From contig NZ_FXTE01000001.1 in the NCBI RefSeq assembly GCF_900182615.1, positions 1,178,001 through 1,242,000 on the forward strand: a stretch of DNA of 64,000 bases. Direction: 5' to 3'. The notes beneath the pieces are model-generated. The model ran no database searches and had not been told where the DNA came from. It saw nothing but the letters and a program-made list of their open reading frames with translations. This DNA is from Ruegeria faecimaris (GTDB lineage: Bacteria; Pseudomonadota; Alphaproteobacteria; Rhodobacterales; Rhodobacteraceae). Both the position numbers and the translations under genes were made by a program. Position 1 is the stretch's first letter. Each line of letters opens with the position of its first letter. Below, piece by piece: positions 47,005 through 56,643 of this stretch.

Positions 47005-47718
47005 ATGGAAACAGCACTCGATATCCAAGGCTTGCACGTCCGCTATGGCCCAATCCGCGCGGTTCAGGGCATTGACCTGATCGTCCCCAAAGGCGGCATA
47101 ACGGCGCTTTTAGGGGCCAATGGCGCAGGCAAGACAACGACGGTCATGGCCATCGCAGGTGCTTTGCCCGTGGTATCGGGCGCTGTTTCCCTTTTTGGCA
47201 AGGATATGACAGGGGCCAAACCCGACGCCATTGTGCGGGCGGGTGTGGCCATCTCACCGGAAGGACGCCGCGTGTTTGCGCAGCTGACGGTCGAAGAAAA
47301 TCTTTTGCTGGCCGGATCAATTCTGGGCGACGAGAAGCTCAGCGCCAAACGTTTGGCCGAGATGAAAGAGCGTTTCCCGATCCTGGGCGAACGCCGCCGT
47401 CAGATGGCGGGGCTTTTGTCGGGGGGCGAACAACAGATGCTGGCGGTGGGACGTGCCTTGATGAGCGGACCGCGCTTGCTGTTGCTGGACGAACCGTCGC
47501 TTGGTCTTGCGCCGCAGGTCGTGGATCAGATTTTCGACATCGTAGAAGAATTGAAAGCCGACGGTATTTCAGTGCTTCTGGTCGAGCAAAACGCGGCTCT
47601 TGCCCTGGACATTGCCGATCATGCCGTGGTGCTGGCGAATGGCGCTGTTGCCGCTGCCGGTGCACCATCGGAACTAGCAAATGACGCGGTCTTGCAATCC
47701 GCATATCTGGCGGCTTGA
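47005..47718 (+). CDS. ABC transporter ATPase, LivF type
   Basis: A 237-residue ATPase with Walker A GANGAGKTTT near residue 37, signature LSGGEQQMLAVGRALM, and Walker B LLLLDEPSLGLAP. EGRRVFAQLTVEENL is the LivF-type Q-loop region. Together with the ATPase half of the fused protein it makes the heterodimeric motor of the importer. It begins 12 bp after the binding-protein gene and ends 3 bp before the LivH-type permease gene. Confidence 0.93.
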   Translation: METALDIQGLHVRYGPIRAVQGIDLIVPKGGITALLGANGAGKTTTVMAIAGALPVVSGAVSLFGKDMTGAKPDAIVRAGVAISPEGRRVFAQLTVEENLLLAGSILGDEKLSAKRLAEMKERFPILGERRRQMAGLLSGGEQQMLAVGRALMSGPRLLLLDEPSLGLAPQVVDQIFDIVEELKADGISVLLVEQNAALALDIADHAVVLANGAVAAAGAPSELANDAVLQSAYLAA

Positions 47719-47721
47719 GCG

Positions 47722-48609
47722 ATGGAAGTTCTTCTTCAACAAATGATCAACGCGCTTAGCCTTGGGGGAATTTATGCGATGCTGGCCCTGGGGCTGGCGA
47801 TTGTGTTCTCTATTGTGCGGTTGATCAATTTCGCGCATGGCGAAATCATGACTTTTGGGGGCTATGGCATCTTTCTGGCCATGAGCTTTGGCCTGCCGCC
47901 GATCGCCGCTCTTGTTGTCGGGCTTGGCGCTTCTGTGTTCATGGCCATGGCAATGGAGCGTACAGCGTTTCGCGCCATGCGCGGCGCGGATGTCGTTGCA
48001 CTTTTGATCACATCTTTCGCGGTGTCCGAGATCCTCAAAGTTCTGTTCCAGAACGGAATTTCCGCCAGACCCGTCCCGATCTCTTTTCCAGCGTCATGGT
48101 CTGGCACTTATCATATCGGCCAGACGACATTTGGCATTATCCCGACCGTATCAATCATAGTAACATTTTCAGCCCTTGCAGGCCTGACATTCGTGTTGCG
48201 GCGCACAACGATTGGCATGGCCATGCGCGCCGCTGCCGAAGATATCGAGATGCTCAAACTGCTGGGTATCAAGGCCAACCGGGTCGTTGCTGTGGCTTTT
48301 GCCCTGTCAGGGCTACTTGCGGGTATTGCCGCTGTCATCTGGACGGCACAACGCGGGTCAGTGGATCCACTGATGGGATTTTTCCCCGTTCTCAAGGCCT
48401 TCATTGCGACCGTACTTGGGGGTTTGGGCAGCTTGGGCGGCGCTGTCCTTGGTGGGTTCATCGTCGGCGGGCTGGAGGTTCTGCTACAGGCTTTCCTGCC
48501 AGACAGTCTGGCCCCATACCGGGATGCAATGGTTCTGGCCTCAGTCATCTTGTTGTTGCTGTTACGCCCGGATGGCCTCCTTCCAGCGGCGAATGCCAAC
48601 AGATCGTAA
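47722..48609 (+). CDS. ABC transporter permease, LivH type
   Basis: A 295-residue permease with about eight membrane helices. LSLGGIYAMLALGLAIVFSI near the start, INFAHGEIMTFGGYG near 35 and the EAA-like loop AAAEDIEMLKLLGIKAN near 170 identify the LivH family. It is the last gene of the operon, which runs unbroken from rpiR at 40282. The long gap after it contains no recognisable intrinsic terminator. Confidence 0.93.
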   Translation: MEVLLQQMINALSLGGIYAMLALGLAIVFSIVRLINFAHGEIMTFGGYGIFLAMSFGLPPIAALVVGLGASVFMAMAMERTAFRAMRGADVVALLITSFAVSEILKVLFQNGISARPVPISFPASWSGTYHIGQTTFGIIPTVSIIVTFSALAGLTFVLRRTTIGMAMRAAAEDIEMLKLLGIKANRVVAVAFALSGLLAGIAAVIWTAQRGSVDPLMGFFPVLKAFIATVLGGLGSLGGAVLGGFIVGGLEVLLQAFLPDSLAPYRDAMVLASVILLLLLRPDGLLPAANANRS

Positions 48610-49133
48610 GGAGCGGTGTTGGCGCATAGTTCATCACTCGCTCGGATTGTTGCCCTCAGAGCGCGATGACAGACAAAGAGTGTGCAAATCGGATTCTGCG
48701 GAAATTGAATCTAACTTTCAAATTCAGACATTGGTGCAGCCGCAGCGGAACTGGGCTACGCCGCACAGCCGTTTTTTGGCCAGATACCGACAAGAATCCG
48801 CAATAGATCAGAATTCCTCGATGTTACGGCCAATATTGCATGACCCGCTAGCTCGAAAAGATTCTGGGAAGCTGTCGACGGCTCAAAGTTGCGCGTCGTT
48901 CCACAAATTCCAGAGCGTCAGTGAGGTAAAGTTAGTCCTTCACCAGCACTCCAAGGCCTGATGCTTTTCAGCCAGAAAGCTCAGTTCTGCACAGCTTGTC
49001 AGATCGAACACATGAGCCTCTGGATTTCGACTGGCCACGCCCGGTAGGTGCAGATCCAAAGATCGTATCGCTTCAATGCCTCGCCTGTTTCAAGGAACAA
49101 GATGGACAAAGACCAATGTTCCAGGGGCCTCTG
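48610..49133. other. 524-bp gap after the ABC operon, with a possible remnant on the minus strand
   Basis: No intact gene or RNA was found. Between 48962 and 49095 the minus strand encodes a coding-like run (RSLDLHLPGVASRNPEAHV, then FDLTSCAELSFLAEKHQ) ended by a stop codon; a further in-frame stop lies upstream. It may be a decayed C-terminus, but no family is recognised. The remainder is unremarkable. Confidence 0.35.
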
Positions 49134-50819
49134 TTATGAATGTTCTTCTGCAGCCGTGGCTGCCAACGCGCGGTTATAGGCCTTTAGCGCATCAATATGG
49201 TAGAGCGTACCGACTGGCGTCTCAGCTCCGTCATTACCGCTCACCACCACCGGTATGCAGAGGATTTCGTCTCGGTCGAAGAACGGCATCGCCGCCTCAA
49301 GCGTAGCGCTTGCTTGAACAAAAAGACCCTGATCAATCAAAACCTGTGCTTCTTCCCGGGTGATTGAACGTGCATCGCCAAGCGGTCGCATCACTGCGCC
49401 TGCGCGCAACATCGCCAGAAGATAGGCCTGTGGCCCCGCGGCCAGATGCACATTGCGCCGTTCCAGTTGGGTCAGGAAGAAGGATCGATCCACGAGGCGC
49501 GAAGCCAGCGCCGTGGACATTGAAACCGACACCATCACCGCCAGACCGATCTGCCAATCTCCGGTCAGTTCAAAGACAATCATCGTGGTCGAAATCGGGG
49601 CACCAAGCACGGCAGCGGCCACCGCGCCCATCCCGGCAAATGCGTAGAGGGTATGGGTACCCGATACATCGGGCAGCAAACCCGTTGCAATCAACCCGAA
49701 TGCCAACCCGGTTAACGCACCTATCATCAGCGAGGGTGAAAACACACCGCCACCCATACGTCCCCCCATCGTGATCGCAACAGCCACAGTTTTGATGATT
49801 GCGAACAGGATGGCGGTTGTCAGAACCAAATCTCCGGCCAGAGCCCGGATCGTGGTTTCGTATCCAACGCCGATGATGTGGGGAAACCAGATCGCGATCA
49901 GTCCCAACATTGCGCCTGATACAGCAGGACGCAGCCATCCGGGCAAGGACAGCCGGCTTTGAATGTGATTGCCAATATCTTCTGCAAAAAAGATCGACCG
50001 CATCAGAAGCAAGGCCACCAACCCGCAGATCAACCCAAGGATCAGAAACGCGGGCAGCTCGACATAGAATTGCAGTGATCCGGGCGTATCCAGAGTGAAT
50101 TCGGTCACGTCGCCGTATTCCAGCCGGTTAATCACCGTCCCGGCGACCGAAGCGATAACGATGGGCGCAAAAGCATGCACCGCGAAATGGCGCAGCACCA
50201 CCTCAAGCGCGAACAGAGCACCGGCAATGGGTGAGTTGAAACTGGCCGAAACCGCCGCCGCCACTGCACATCCCAGCAAATCACGCCCGGTAATTCCGTC
50301 GGCATGGATACGATTACTGACCCAGGTCGAGATCACGCCTGCCATATGCACAACCGGCCCTTCTCGACCCGTAGATCCACCTGTGCTGAGCGTAATCAGC
50401 GAGGAGAAAAAAGACGCGATACCCGCCTTGCCTTCGACCCGACCATCGGTGAGGGCAGCGCCTTCGATTACATCCGCAACCGAACGCACGCGCCCGTCAT
50501 CGGTATACCGGTGCAGGATGATGCCAACGATAAGACCGCCGATGATCGGTGTGATCAGGATCAGGAACCACGGCAGCTTTTCCACATGGCTGTGCAGCAA
50601 CGAGATATCCCCGGTGTCGTAGACATAGGCCTGCAATGCCTGAATTGCCTTACGAAATCCCAATGCCATAAAGCCTGCGGCAATCCCGATCGCCAGCGCG
50701 ATGAACCAGAACTGGATTTGGCTGGGCCCGCGCCTGCGCATCACCCGCCACGCGTCCTTCATCGCGGCCAGAGCCTGGTTGAGCTGGTTGCGCAGAACGG
50801 TGCGGGTTGACTGGGTCAT
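49134..50819 (-). CDS. ClC family chloride channel or Cl-/H+ antiporter with CBS-like tail
   Basis: A 561-residue membrane protein with 10-12 helices. GGSTGREGPVVHMAG near residue 150 contains the gating glutamate of the GREGP filter segment, and GGRMGGGVFSPSLMIGA near 365 is the GxFxP filter. The final 110 residues look like a soluble CBS-type domain (REEAQVLIDQGLFVQAS, CIPVVVSGNDG). Retention of the gating Glu suits either a channel or an antiporter. Such proteins help maintain ion balance or acid resistance. It stands as the last of the leftward run beginning at 64000, with an 81-bp gap from recN. Confidence 0.9.
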   Translation of the reverse strand: MTQSTRTVLRNQLNQALAAMKDAWRVMRRRGPSQIQFWFIALAIGIAAGFMALGFRKAIQALQAYVYDTGDISLLHSHVEKLPWFLILITPIIGGLIVGIILHRYTDDGRVRSVADVIEGAALTDGRVEGKAGIASFFSSLITLSTGGSTGREGPVVHMAGVISTWVSNRIHADGITGRDLLGCAVAAAVSASFNSPIAGALFALEVVLRHFAVHAFAPIVIASVAGTVINRLEYGDVTEFTLDTPGSLQFYVELPAFLILGLICGLVALLLMRSIFFAEDIGNHIQSRLSLPGWLRPAVSGAMLGLIAIWFPHIIGVGYETTIRALAGDLVLTTAILFAIIKTVAVAITMGGRMGGGVFSPSLMIGALTGLAFGLIATGLLPDVSGTHTLYAFAGMGAVAAAVLGAPISTTMIVFELTGDWQIGLAVMVSVSMSTALASRLVDRSFFLTQLERRNVHLAAGPQAYLLAMLRAGAVMRPLGDARSITREEAQVLIDQGLFVQASATLEAAMPFFDRDEILCIPVVVSGNDGAETPVGTLYHIDALKAYNRALAATAAEEHS

Positions 50820-50900
50820 TTGCCCTCGGGGGATCAGAATACACCCCTTACTAAGCCACGGAGGGCACGGTTAAAAGCCGGATCGCGCGTCTGTGAGGGC

Positions 50901-52550
50901 CTATGCGTCCAGAAGGGCACGGGCAGCGGCACGCGCTTCGTCCGTGATCGTGTCACCGGCGACCATCCTGGCAATTTCGTCCACCCGGTCGGCTTGGGCC
51001 AATGGAACCACGGTCGACAGGGTTTGCCCGTCGGTCACATGTTTCTGAACACGCCAATGATAGGCGGCACGGGCGGCGACCTGCGGCGAATGCGTCACAA
51101 CCAACACCTGCCCCCCCTGCGCGAGCGCAGCCAGACGCCTGCCAACAGCATCCGCGGTCGCGCCGCCAACACCCCTGTCGATCTCATCAAAGATCATCGT
51201 GCGCGCGCTGTCATCGCCGGTCAGACAGACCTTGAGCGCCAGCAAGAAGCGGCTCAGTTCACCGCCCGAGGCGATTTTGTTTAACGGTCCAGACGGTGCA
51301 CCGGGGTTGGTGGCAACGGTGAACGCCACAGCATCCGCACCTTCGGGGCCGGGATCGGACGGGGTGATCTCGGTCTGGAACACAGCGCGTTCCATTTTCA
51401 GCGGTGCAAGCTCGGCCATCACTGCGGTGTCGAGTTTCGACGCTGCCCGCTGACGCAAGGTGCTGAGCGCCTTGGCAGCTTTGTTGTAGGCGGCCTGTGC
51501 GGTTTCAACCGCAACGCGCCTGTCGGCCAGATCAGCGTCACCAGCATCCAAACGGTTCAGCCGCTCACGCAAGGTGTCCGCGAACCCGCCCAAGTCGTCC
51601 GGGGCAACGTCATGCTTTCGGGCCAACGCACGAATGGCGAAAAGCCGTTCCTCGACTGCCTCCAGTTCAACCGGATTGAAGTCCAGCGCCTGAAGACTGG
51701 CATTAACGCCATCTTGCGCCTCGCCCAATTCGACCAGTGCACGCCCCAGTGCGACAACAGGCTCTTCCAACTGCCCGCCTGCATTATCGGACACGCCTTC
51801 CAGCCAGCGCAGAGCATCAGACATCGCGCCCTCGGCCCCATCACTGCCAAGCAAGTCATAGGCACGGGCGACGTCATCGCGAATCCGCTCTGCCCCCTGC
51901 ATCATGCGGCGCCTTGCATCCAGTTCGGCATCCTCGCCGGGCTGCGGATCAAGCTTATCAAGCTCAGTGACCGCATGGCGCAGAAATTCTTCCTCTGCCC
52001 GCATGGCAGCCAAGGCAGATTCGACCTCAGACAAAAGCTTGCGCGCGCGCGACATCTCGGACCATGCAGAGCGCACAGTGGCCAGTTGCCCCCCTGCCCC
52101 GGCAAAATCATCCAGCATCGCGCGGTGGCCACGTGGGTTCAGCAGGCCGCGATCATCGTGCTGGCCATGCAGTTCCACCAGGGTTTCCGACAAAGCCCGC
52201 AACACCTCGCCCGAGCAACGCCGGTCATTGACCCATGCGGTTTTCCGGCCCTCGGCTGTGTTCACGCGGCGCAGGATCAGCTCTTCGCCTCCGGGCAATC
52301 CGGCTTCGGCCAAAATCGGATGTGCGGGGTGGTTTTCGTGCAGCTCGAACTCGGCCACAACTTCACCCTGAGCGGCCCCCTGACGCACCAGCTCTGCCCG
52401 CCCGCGCCAGCCCAGAACGAACCCAAGCGAATCCAGTAGGATCGACTTGCCCGCGCCGGTCTCGCCGGTCAACGCGTTCAATCCCGGCTGGAACGTCAGT
52501 TCCAACCGGTCGATGATCAGCATATCGCGGATATCAAGGGCGCGCAGCAT
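50901..52550 (-). CDS. recN: DNA repair protein RecN
   Basis: A 549-residue SMC-like ATPase for double-strand break repair. It begins MLRALDIRDMLIIDRLELTF and has Walker A TGETGAGKS (residues 29-37), a long coiled-coil middle, the ABC signature LASGGELSRFLLALKV as ASGGELSRF near 428, and Walker B MIFDEIDRGVGG. Length is normal. It follows bamD by 35 bp, the order seen in most Rhodobacterales. Confidence 0.95.
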   Translation of the reverse strand: MLRALDIRDMLIIDRLELTFQPGLNALTGETGAGKSILLDSLGFVLGWRGRAELVRQGAAQGEVVAEFELHENHPAHPILAEAGLPGGEELILRRVNTAEGRKTAWVNDRRCSGEVLRALSETLVELHGQHDDRGLLNPRGHRAMLDDFAGAGGQLATVRSAWSEMSRARKLLSEVESALAAMRAEEEFLRHAVTELDKLDPQPGEDAELDARRRMMQGAERIRDDVARAYDLLGSDGAEGAMSDALRWLEGVSDNAGGQLEEPVVALGRALVELGEAQDGVNASLQALDFNPVELEAVEERLFAIRALARKHDVAPDDLGGFADTLRERLNRLDAGDADLADRRVAVETAQAAYNKAAKALSTLRQRAASKLDTAVMAELAPLKMERAVFQTEITPSDPGPEGADAVAFTVATNPGAPSGPLNKIASGGELSRFLLALKVCLTGDDSARTMIFDEIDRGVGGATADAVGRRLAALAQGGQVLVVTHSPQVAARAAYHWRVQKHVTDGQTLSTVVPLAQADRVDEIARMVAGDTITDEARAAARALLDA

Positions 52551-52585
52551 CGGGTCTCAGCGTCCCACGCCTTTAGCCATGGCGA

Positions 52586-53428
52586 TTACAACCACTGACC
52601 TTTGACGGTCTGGCGATAAATCGTGCTGAGCCAGTTGTTGCCGCGGCTTTTGAGTTTCAGCCCGCGAGAGGTCAGCAGCTTATAGCCAGCGTCATACCAT
52701 TCCGAGGATTGGTAGTTGTAACCCAGAATTGCACCGGCCGATTGCGCCTCATCCACCAGACCCAGCGAGAGATATGCCTCGATCAGGCGATAGAGCGCTT
52801 CGGCGGTGTGCGAAGTTGTCTGAAAATCCTCTACCACAACGCGGAACCGGTTGATCGCGGCAGTATAGTGATCCTGACGCAGATAATAACGTCCGATCTC
52901 CATTTCTTTGCCAGCCAGATGGTCAAAGGCCAGATCGAATTTCAGCACGGCGGAGGTGGCATATTCGCTGTCCGGATAGACCTCGATCACCGTGCGCAAT
53001 GACTGAAGCGCCTGGAACGTCAGGCCCTGATCGCGGCCCACCTCGTCAATCTGGTCATAATAGCTGAGTGCCAACAGGTATTGGGCATAGGCCGCATCTT
53101 CGTCAGTTGGATAGAAATCTATATAGCGCTGTGCCGCTGCACGGCTTTCTTCGTAATTCTCATCTGCATGGTACGAAAACGCCTGCATGATCAGCGCGCG
53201 CTTTGCCCAGTCAGAGTAAGGGTAAAGACGTTCAACCTCTGAGAAGTACCACGCCGCATCGTCGGAACGATTCTCCGACAGCTCAAATTCCCCACGCGTG
53301 AAAATCTGTTCGGGGGTGAACCCTTCTAGGTTCTGATTGCGGTCAGCGCCCCCGCTGTTGCACGCTGTCAAAACTGCTGTCAGAAGTACCGCCCCTGCGA
53401 ATCTGACCGCCGCTTTGGTGCCTATCAT
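52586..53428 (-). CDS. bamD: Outer membrane protein assembly factor BamD
   Basis: A 280-residue lipoprotein. The signal peptide ends in LLTAVLTACNSGG with the lipobox cysteine at about residue 23. TPR-like units follow: TPEQIFTRGEFEL, DAAWYFSEVERLYPYSDWA and YEESRAAAQRYIDFYPTDED, diagnostic of BamD/ComL. BamD joins BamA in folding outer membrane beta-barrels. It lies between lpxC and recN, all leftward. Confidence 0.94.
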   Translation of the reverse strand: MIGTKAAVRFAGAVLLTAVLTACNSGGADRNQNLEGFTPEQIFTRGEFELSENRSDDAAWYFSEVERLYPYSDWAKRALIMQAFSYHADENYEESRAAAQRYIDFYPTDEDAAYAQYLLALSYYDQIDEVGRDQGLTFQALQSLRTVIEVYPDSEYATSAVLKFDLAFDHLAGKEMEIGRYYLRQDHYTAAINRFRVVVEDFQTTSHTAEALYRLIEAYLSLGLVDEAQSAGAILGYNYQSSEWYDAGYKLLTSRGLKLKSRGNNWLSTIYRQTVKGQWL

Positions 53429-53554
53429 TCCGCCAATCCTTGTCGTCTTGCTTAATGGGAATACCCCGGTTTGGGCCTTGGTCTAGCACATAAAATTCCA
53501 GTGCAAAACGCCTTAGTAGGCCCTTTGGCGGATTTGTCAGCAGAGTGGAACCAA

Positions 53555-54475
53555 TCAGGCGACTTCGGGGATTTCGTCCCAGACCAGACCCTGTCCGGGC
53601 AGACGCGCGGCCTGTTCGGGGGTACACAGGATCGGACGCACAGCACCGGGTGTTTCAAACAGCTTGCGCAGCAGCGTGTTTGTCATTGCATGACCAGACT
53701 TGTCGCCGGTGAAATGACCCAGAATCGGTCCACCCGCCAAATACAAATCACCCAGAGCATCTAGCATCTTGTGACGCACCGCCTCGTCCGCGTGGCGAAG
53801 GCCACCCGGGGTCAGAACTTCGTCGCCCTGAACGACCACAGCATTTTCAAGCGTGCCGCCAAGAGCCAAGCCGTTCTCGCGCATCGCTTCGACGTCGGTA
53901 CGACGGCAGAATGTCCGGCAATCACTAAGCTCGCGTGCAAAAGAGCCATTGCACATATCCAGCGTCTTAGTCTGTCGACCAATGGCGCTGTCTTCAAAAT
54001 CGATATGAAAATCGATAATCAAACCGTCCGCAGGCGCAATCGAAGCACTGGCACCCTCTCGGGTTGCGGTCACAGGTTTAAGAACCTCATAGGCCAGGAC
54101 CGGGCTTGCCTGACGACGCACGCCTTTCAACATGATGCCACGAACGAATTCAATCGAAGACCCGTCCATGATCGGCACCTCGGGGCCATCAATCTCGATC
54201 AGCGCATTGTGGACACCGCATCCAGCCAAAGCTGCCATGATATGCTCGACGGTGGAAACCGTAACGCCCGCTTCATTGACCAGTCGGGTACAAAGCGGGG
54301 TACGATCGACCACATCGTAGATTGCAGGGATCAACGCATTGCCCAGCTCGATATCCGTCCGTTTGAACCAGATGCCGTGGCCAGCAGCAGCCGGCTTCAG
54401 GATCATCGTCGCAGGCTTACCGCTGTGCAGCCCGAGGCCTGTAAACGTGATCGGAGATTTGAGCGTATGTTGCAA
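53555..54475 (-). CDS. lpxC: UDP-3-O-acyl-N-acetylglucosamine deacetylase
   Basis: A 306-residue zinc deacetylase, the first committed step of lipid A synthesis. TFTGLGLHSGKPA near residue 10, STVEHIMAAL near 77 and HKMLDALGDLYLAGGPILGH near 232 supply the zinc ligands. The start is assigned to TTG at 54475, with GAGG 6 bp upstream, giving LQHTLKSPITF and the usual length; an ATG 16 codons upstream lacks a ribosome-binding site. LpxC is a control point of outer-membrane synthesis, so a weak start could limit its amount. Confidence 0.93.
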   Translation of the reverse strand: MQHTLKSPITFTGLGLHSGKPATMILKPAAAGHGIWFKRTDIELGNALIPAIYDVVDRTPLCTRLVNEAGVTVSTVEHIMAALAGCGVHNALIEIDGPEVPIMDGSSIEFVRGIMLKGVRRQASPVLAYEVLKPVTATREGASASIAPADGLIIDFHIDFEDSAIGRQTKTLDMCNGSFARELSDCRTFCRRTDVEAMRENGLALGGTLENAVVVQGDEVLTPGGLRHADEAVRHKMLDALGDLYLAGGPILGHFTGDKSGHAMTNTLLRKLFETPGAVRPILCTPEQAARLPGQGLVWDEIPEVA

Positions 54476-54640
54476 GTGTGACCTCGGTGAGTGGCGTCCG
54501 ACCTGTGATGGCCGTGTTGGCATTCAACTAAGGAAGCAGGTCAAAAGGCTCAACTCACTCTTTGCAACCGAATGAAACATGAATGTGACAGGTCGGCAAA
54601 ACCCTGCTCACATAGGGATAATGCACTGTTTTAAAATAAG

Positions 54641-54668
54641 AAAGGGCCGCCAAATGGCAGCCCCTCTT
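54641..54668 (-). terminator. Terminator of ftsZ
   Basis: Read on the minus strand, GGGCTGCC pairs with GGCGGCCC (one T-G pair) around ATTT, followed by TTTCTTATTTT. It starts about 20 bp beyond the ftsZ stop codon and precedes the lpxC leader. Confidence 0.8.
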
Positions 54669-54687
54669 TAGTATATTGTTACCGCGA

Positions 54688-56295
54688 TCAGTTGGCTTGA
54701 CGGCGAAGGAAGGCCGGTATTTCAATCCGATCCTGCTCCGGGTCGTCCTCGACATGTGCAGGTGCCGTCGCGTCAGATTGGCGCAATACCGGCTGCTGGC
54801 GGGCCGGTTGCTGCGCTGGAGTATCGGCTGCGTGGCCGGTCATGCGATCAATCAGGCGGTTAAAACCAAACCGCGGGCGGTCGGCATCGCCATGACTATC
54901 TGAGACCTCCTGCGGCCGAGGCGCAGGATGACCTCTTTCAGCCGGAGGTACATTCTGGACGGCTGCCTGCAAGCGCCTCAGAGCTTCGGGTGATGGCGAT
55001 CCTGCGGGTGCTTGCGGCTGAGGTGCGACAAAGCTTTCTGGGGCGTATTCGACCGGCTCGGGAGTCGGCTCGAATTCGGCCACGCGCGGCTGATAGGCCG
55101 GGGGTGGCAGGCCGTCATCATCCTGTTCTGCGCGCGGTTGGAACTGCGGTTCCATCGGCTCTTCAGTTGCCTCAAACAGCGAAGGTTCACGCGTTGGTTC
55201 GGGCTGAGGTTCAGGTTCGGCGCTTGCCGCCACTGACATTTCTTCCAGGGCCGCTTCCTCTGCAGAAACCGAACGGGTCAGCGGTGCCGACATCGAACGA
55301 CGCGCGACAGGCACATCATCCTGCTTTTCGCTGGCGTCGATACCTGTTGCCACAACCGAAACGCGCATGCCGCCTTCCATTGCGGTATCCAGCGTGGAGC
55401 CGACGATGATATTCGCCTCTGGGTCCACTTCCTCACGGATACGGTTTGCGGCTTCGTCCAGTTCGAACAGGGTCAGGTCGTGGCTGCCGGTGATGTTGAT
55501 CAGAACGCCCTTGGCGCCCTTGAGGCTGATTTCGTCCAACAGCGGGTTGGCGATGGCCTTCTCGGCGGCCTGTACGGCGCGATCTTCGCCGGTGGCTTCG
55601 CCCGTGCCCATCATCGCCTTGCCCATCTCGTCCATAACGGCGCGAACATCCGCGAAGTCGAGGTTGATCAGGCCCGGACGCACCATCAGGTCGGTCACGC
55701 CTTTGACACCCTGATACAGAACGTCATCCGCCATCGAAAACGCCTCGGTAAACGTGGTCTTTTCGTTGGCCAGACGGAACAGGTTCTGGTTTGGAATGAT
55801 GATCAGCGTGTCGACTACGCGCTGCAAGGCTTCAACACCGTCTTCGGCCTGACGCATCCGCTTGGCGCCTTCGAACTGGAAAGGCTTGGTCACAACACCG
55901 ACGGTCAAAACACCCAATTCACGCGCTGCCTGCGCGATGATCGGTGCGGCACCCGTGCCGGTGCCACCGCCCATACCGGCCGTGATGAAGCACATATGCG
56001 CGCCTGCCAGATGGTCTACAATCTGCTCGATGCTTTCTTCGGCTGCTGCCGCACCCACTGTCGGACGCGCGCCCGCACCCAGACCTTCGGTGACTTTCAC
56101 GCCTAGTTGAACTCGTGACGAAGACTGGCTTTGCTGCAGCGCCTGGGCATCGGTGTTGGCAACGACAAAATCGACACCGTCCAACTGTTTTTCAATCATG
56201 TTGTTGACGGCGTTACCGCCCGCTCCGCCAACGCCAAAAACTGTAATCCGAGGCTTCAGCTCGTCGTGCCCGGGCATCGAAAGATTCAATGTCAT
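54688..56295 (-). CDS. ftsZ: Cell division protein FtsZ
   Basis: A 535-residue tubulin homologue that polymerises at midcell. The GTP-binding motif GGGTGTG is in [14 protein letters not shown] near residue 107; the N-terminal [13 protein letters not shown] is also typical. The alphaproteobacterial long linker (residues ~320-510, Glu/Pro-rich) ends in the conserved peptide IPAFLRRQ that binds FtsA. It is separated from the ftsA transcript by 348 bp, probably with its own promoter, and ended by a terminator. Confidence 0.97.
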   Translation of the reverse strand: MTLNLSMPGHDELKPRITVFGVGGAGGNAVNNMIEKQLDGVDFVVANTDAQALQQSQSSSRVQLGVKVTEGLGAGARPTVGAAAAEESIEQIVDHLAGAHMCFITAGMGGGTGTGAAPIIAQAARELGVLTVGVVTKPFQFEGAKRMRQAEDGVEALQRVVDTLIIIPNQNLFRLANEKTTFTEAFSMADDVLYQGVKGVTDLMVRPGLINLDFADVRAVMDEMGKAMMGTGEATGEDRAVQAAEKAIANPLLDEISLKGAKGVLINITGSHDLTLFELDEAANRIREEVDPEANIIVGSTLDTAMEGGMRVSVVATGIDASEKQDDVPVARRSMSAPLTRSVSAEEAALEEMSVAASAEPEPQPEPTREPSLFEATEEPMEPQFQPRAEQDDDGLPPPAYQPRVAEFEPTPEPVEYAPESFVAPQPQAPAGSPSPEALRRLQAAVQNVPPAERGHPAPRPQEVSDSHGDADRPRFGFNRLIDRMTGHAADTPAQQPARQQPVLRQSDATAPAHVEDDPEQDRIEIPAFLRRQAN

Positions 56296-56643
56296 GCTTC
56301 TGTCCGCCTGTTTATATAACCCGCCAACGCGGTGTTTTTCTTACCTATCCACTAACAATCCTACCGATCCAAACGGCAAACGTCACGCCAAAAATCGCGA
56401 AAATCCACAAAATATGGAGGAAATAAGGCACCTGGAAACAGTATTTGGCAGAGATTGCCAGATGTTGCGGAATTATCTCAAAGCACCACAAAACATGCGA
56501 CGCTCGCGCCAATGTTGACGGGCGCGTCACTTGCAATTCATTCACATTCTGTCTGCGGAAAACTGCTCAAGCCCTCTCGCAAGGCCTCTGACGGGCCCTG
56601 TGGATATCTTGCGGGATTTTGACAGCCCCTGCAAGATATTTCT
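56296..56643. other. 348-bp ftsZ upstream region
   Basis: An AT-rich region without a gene, between the secreted hypothetical protein and ftsZ; it most likely contains the ftsZ promoter. A 9-bp inverted repeat, ATATCTTGC (56604-56612) and GCAAGATAT (56631-56639), with inner GGG/CCC complementarity lies just beyond the stop of the hypothetical gene and may attenuate read-through. No clear promoter consensus was identified. Confidence 0.5.

Noticed and set aside
48404-48961. 185-codon open frame across the end of the LivH-type gene
   Set aside because: It overlaps the real permease in another frame and runs into non-coding DNA; no motif.
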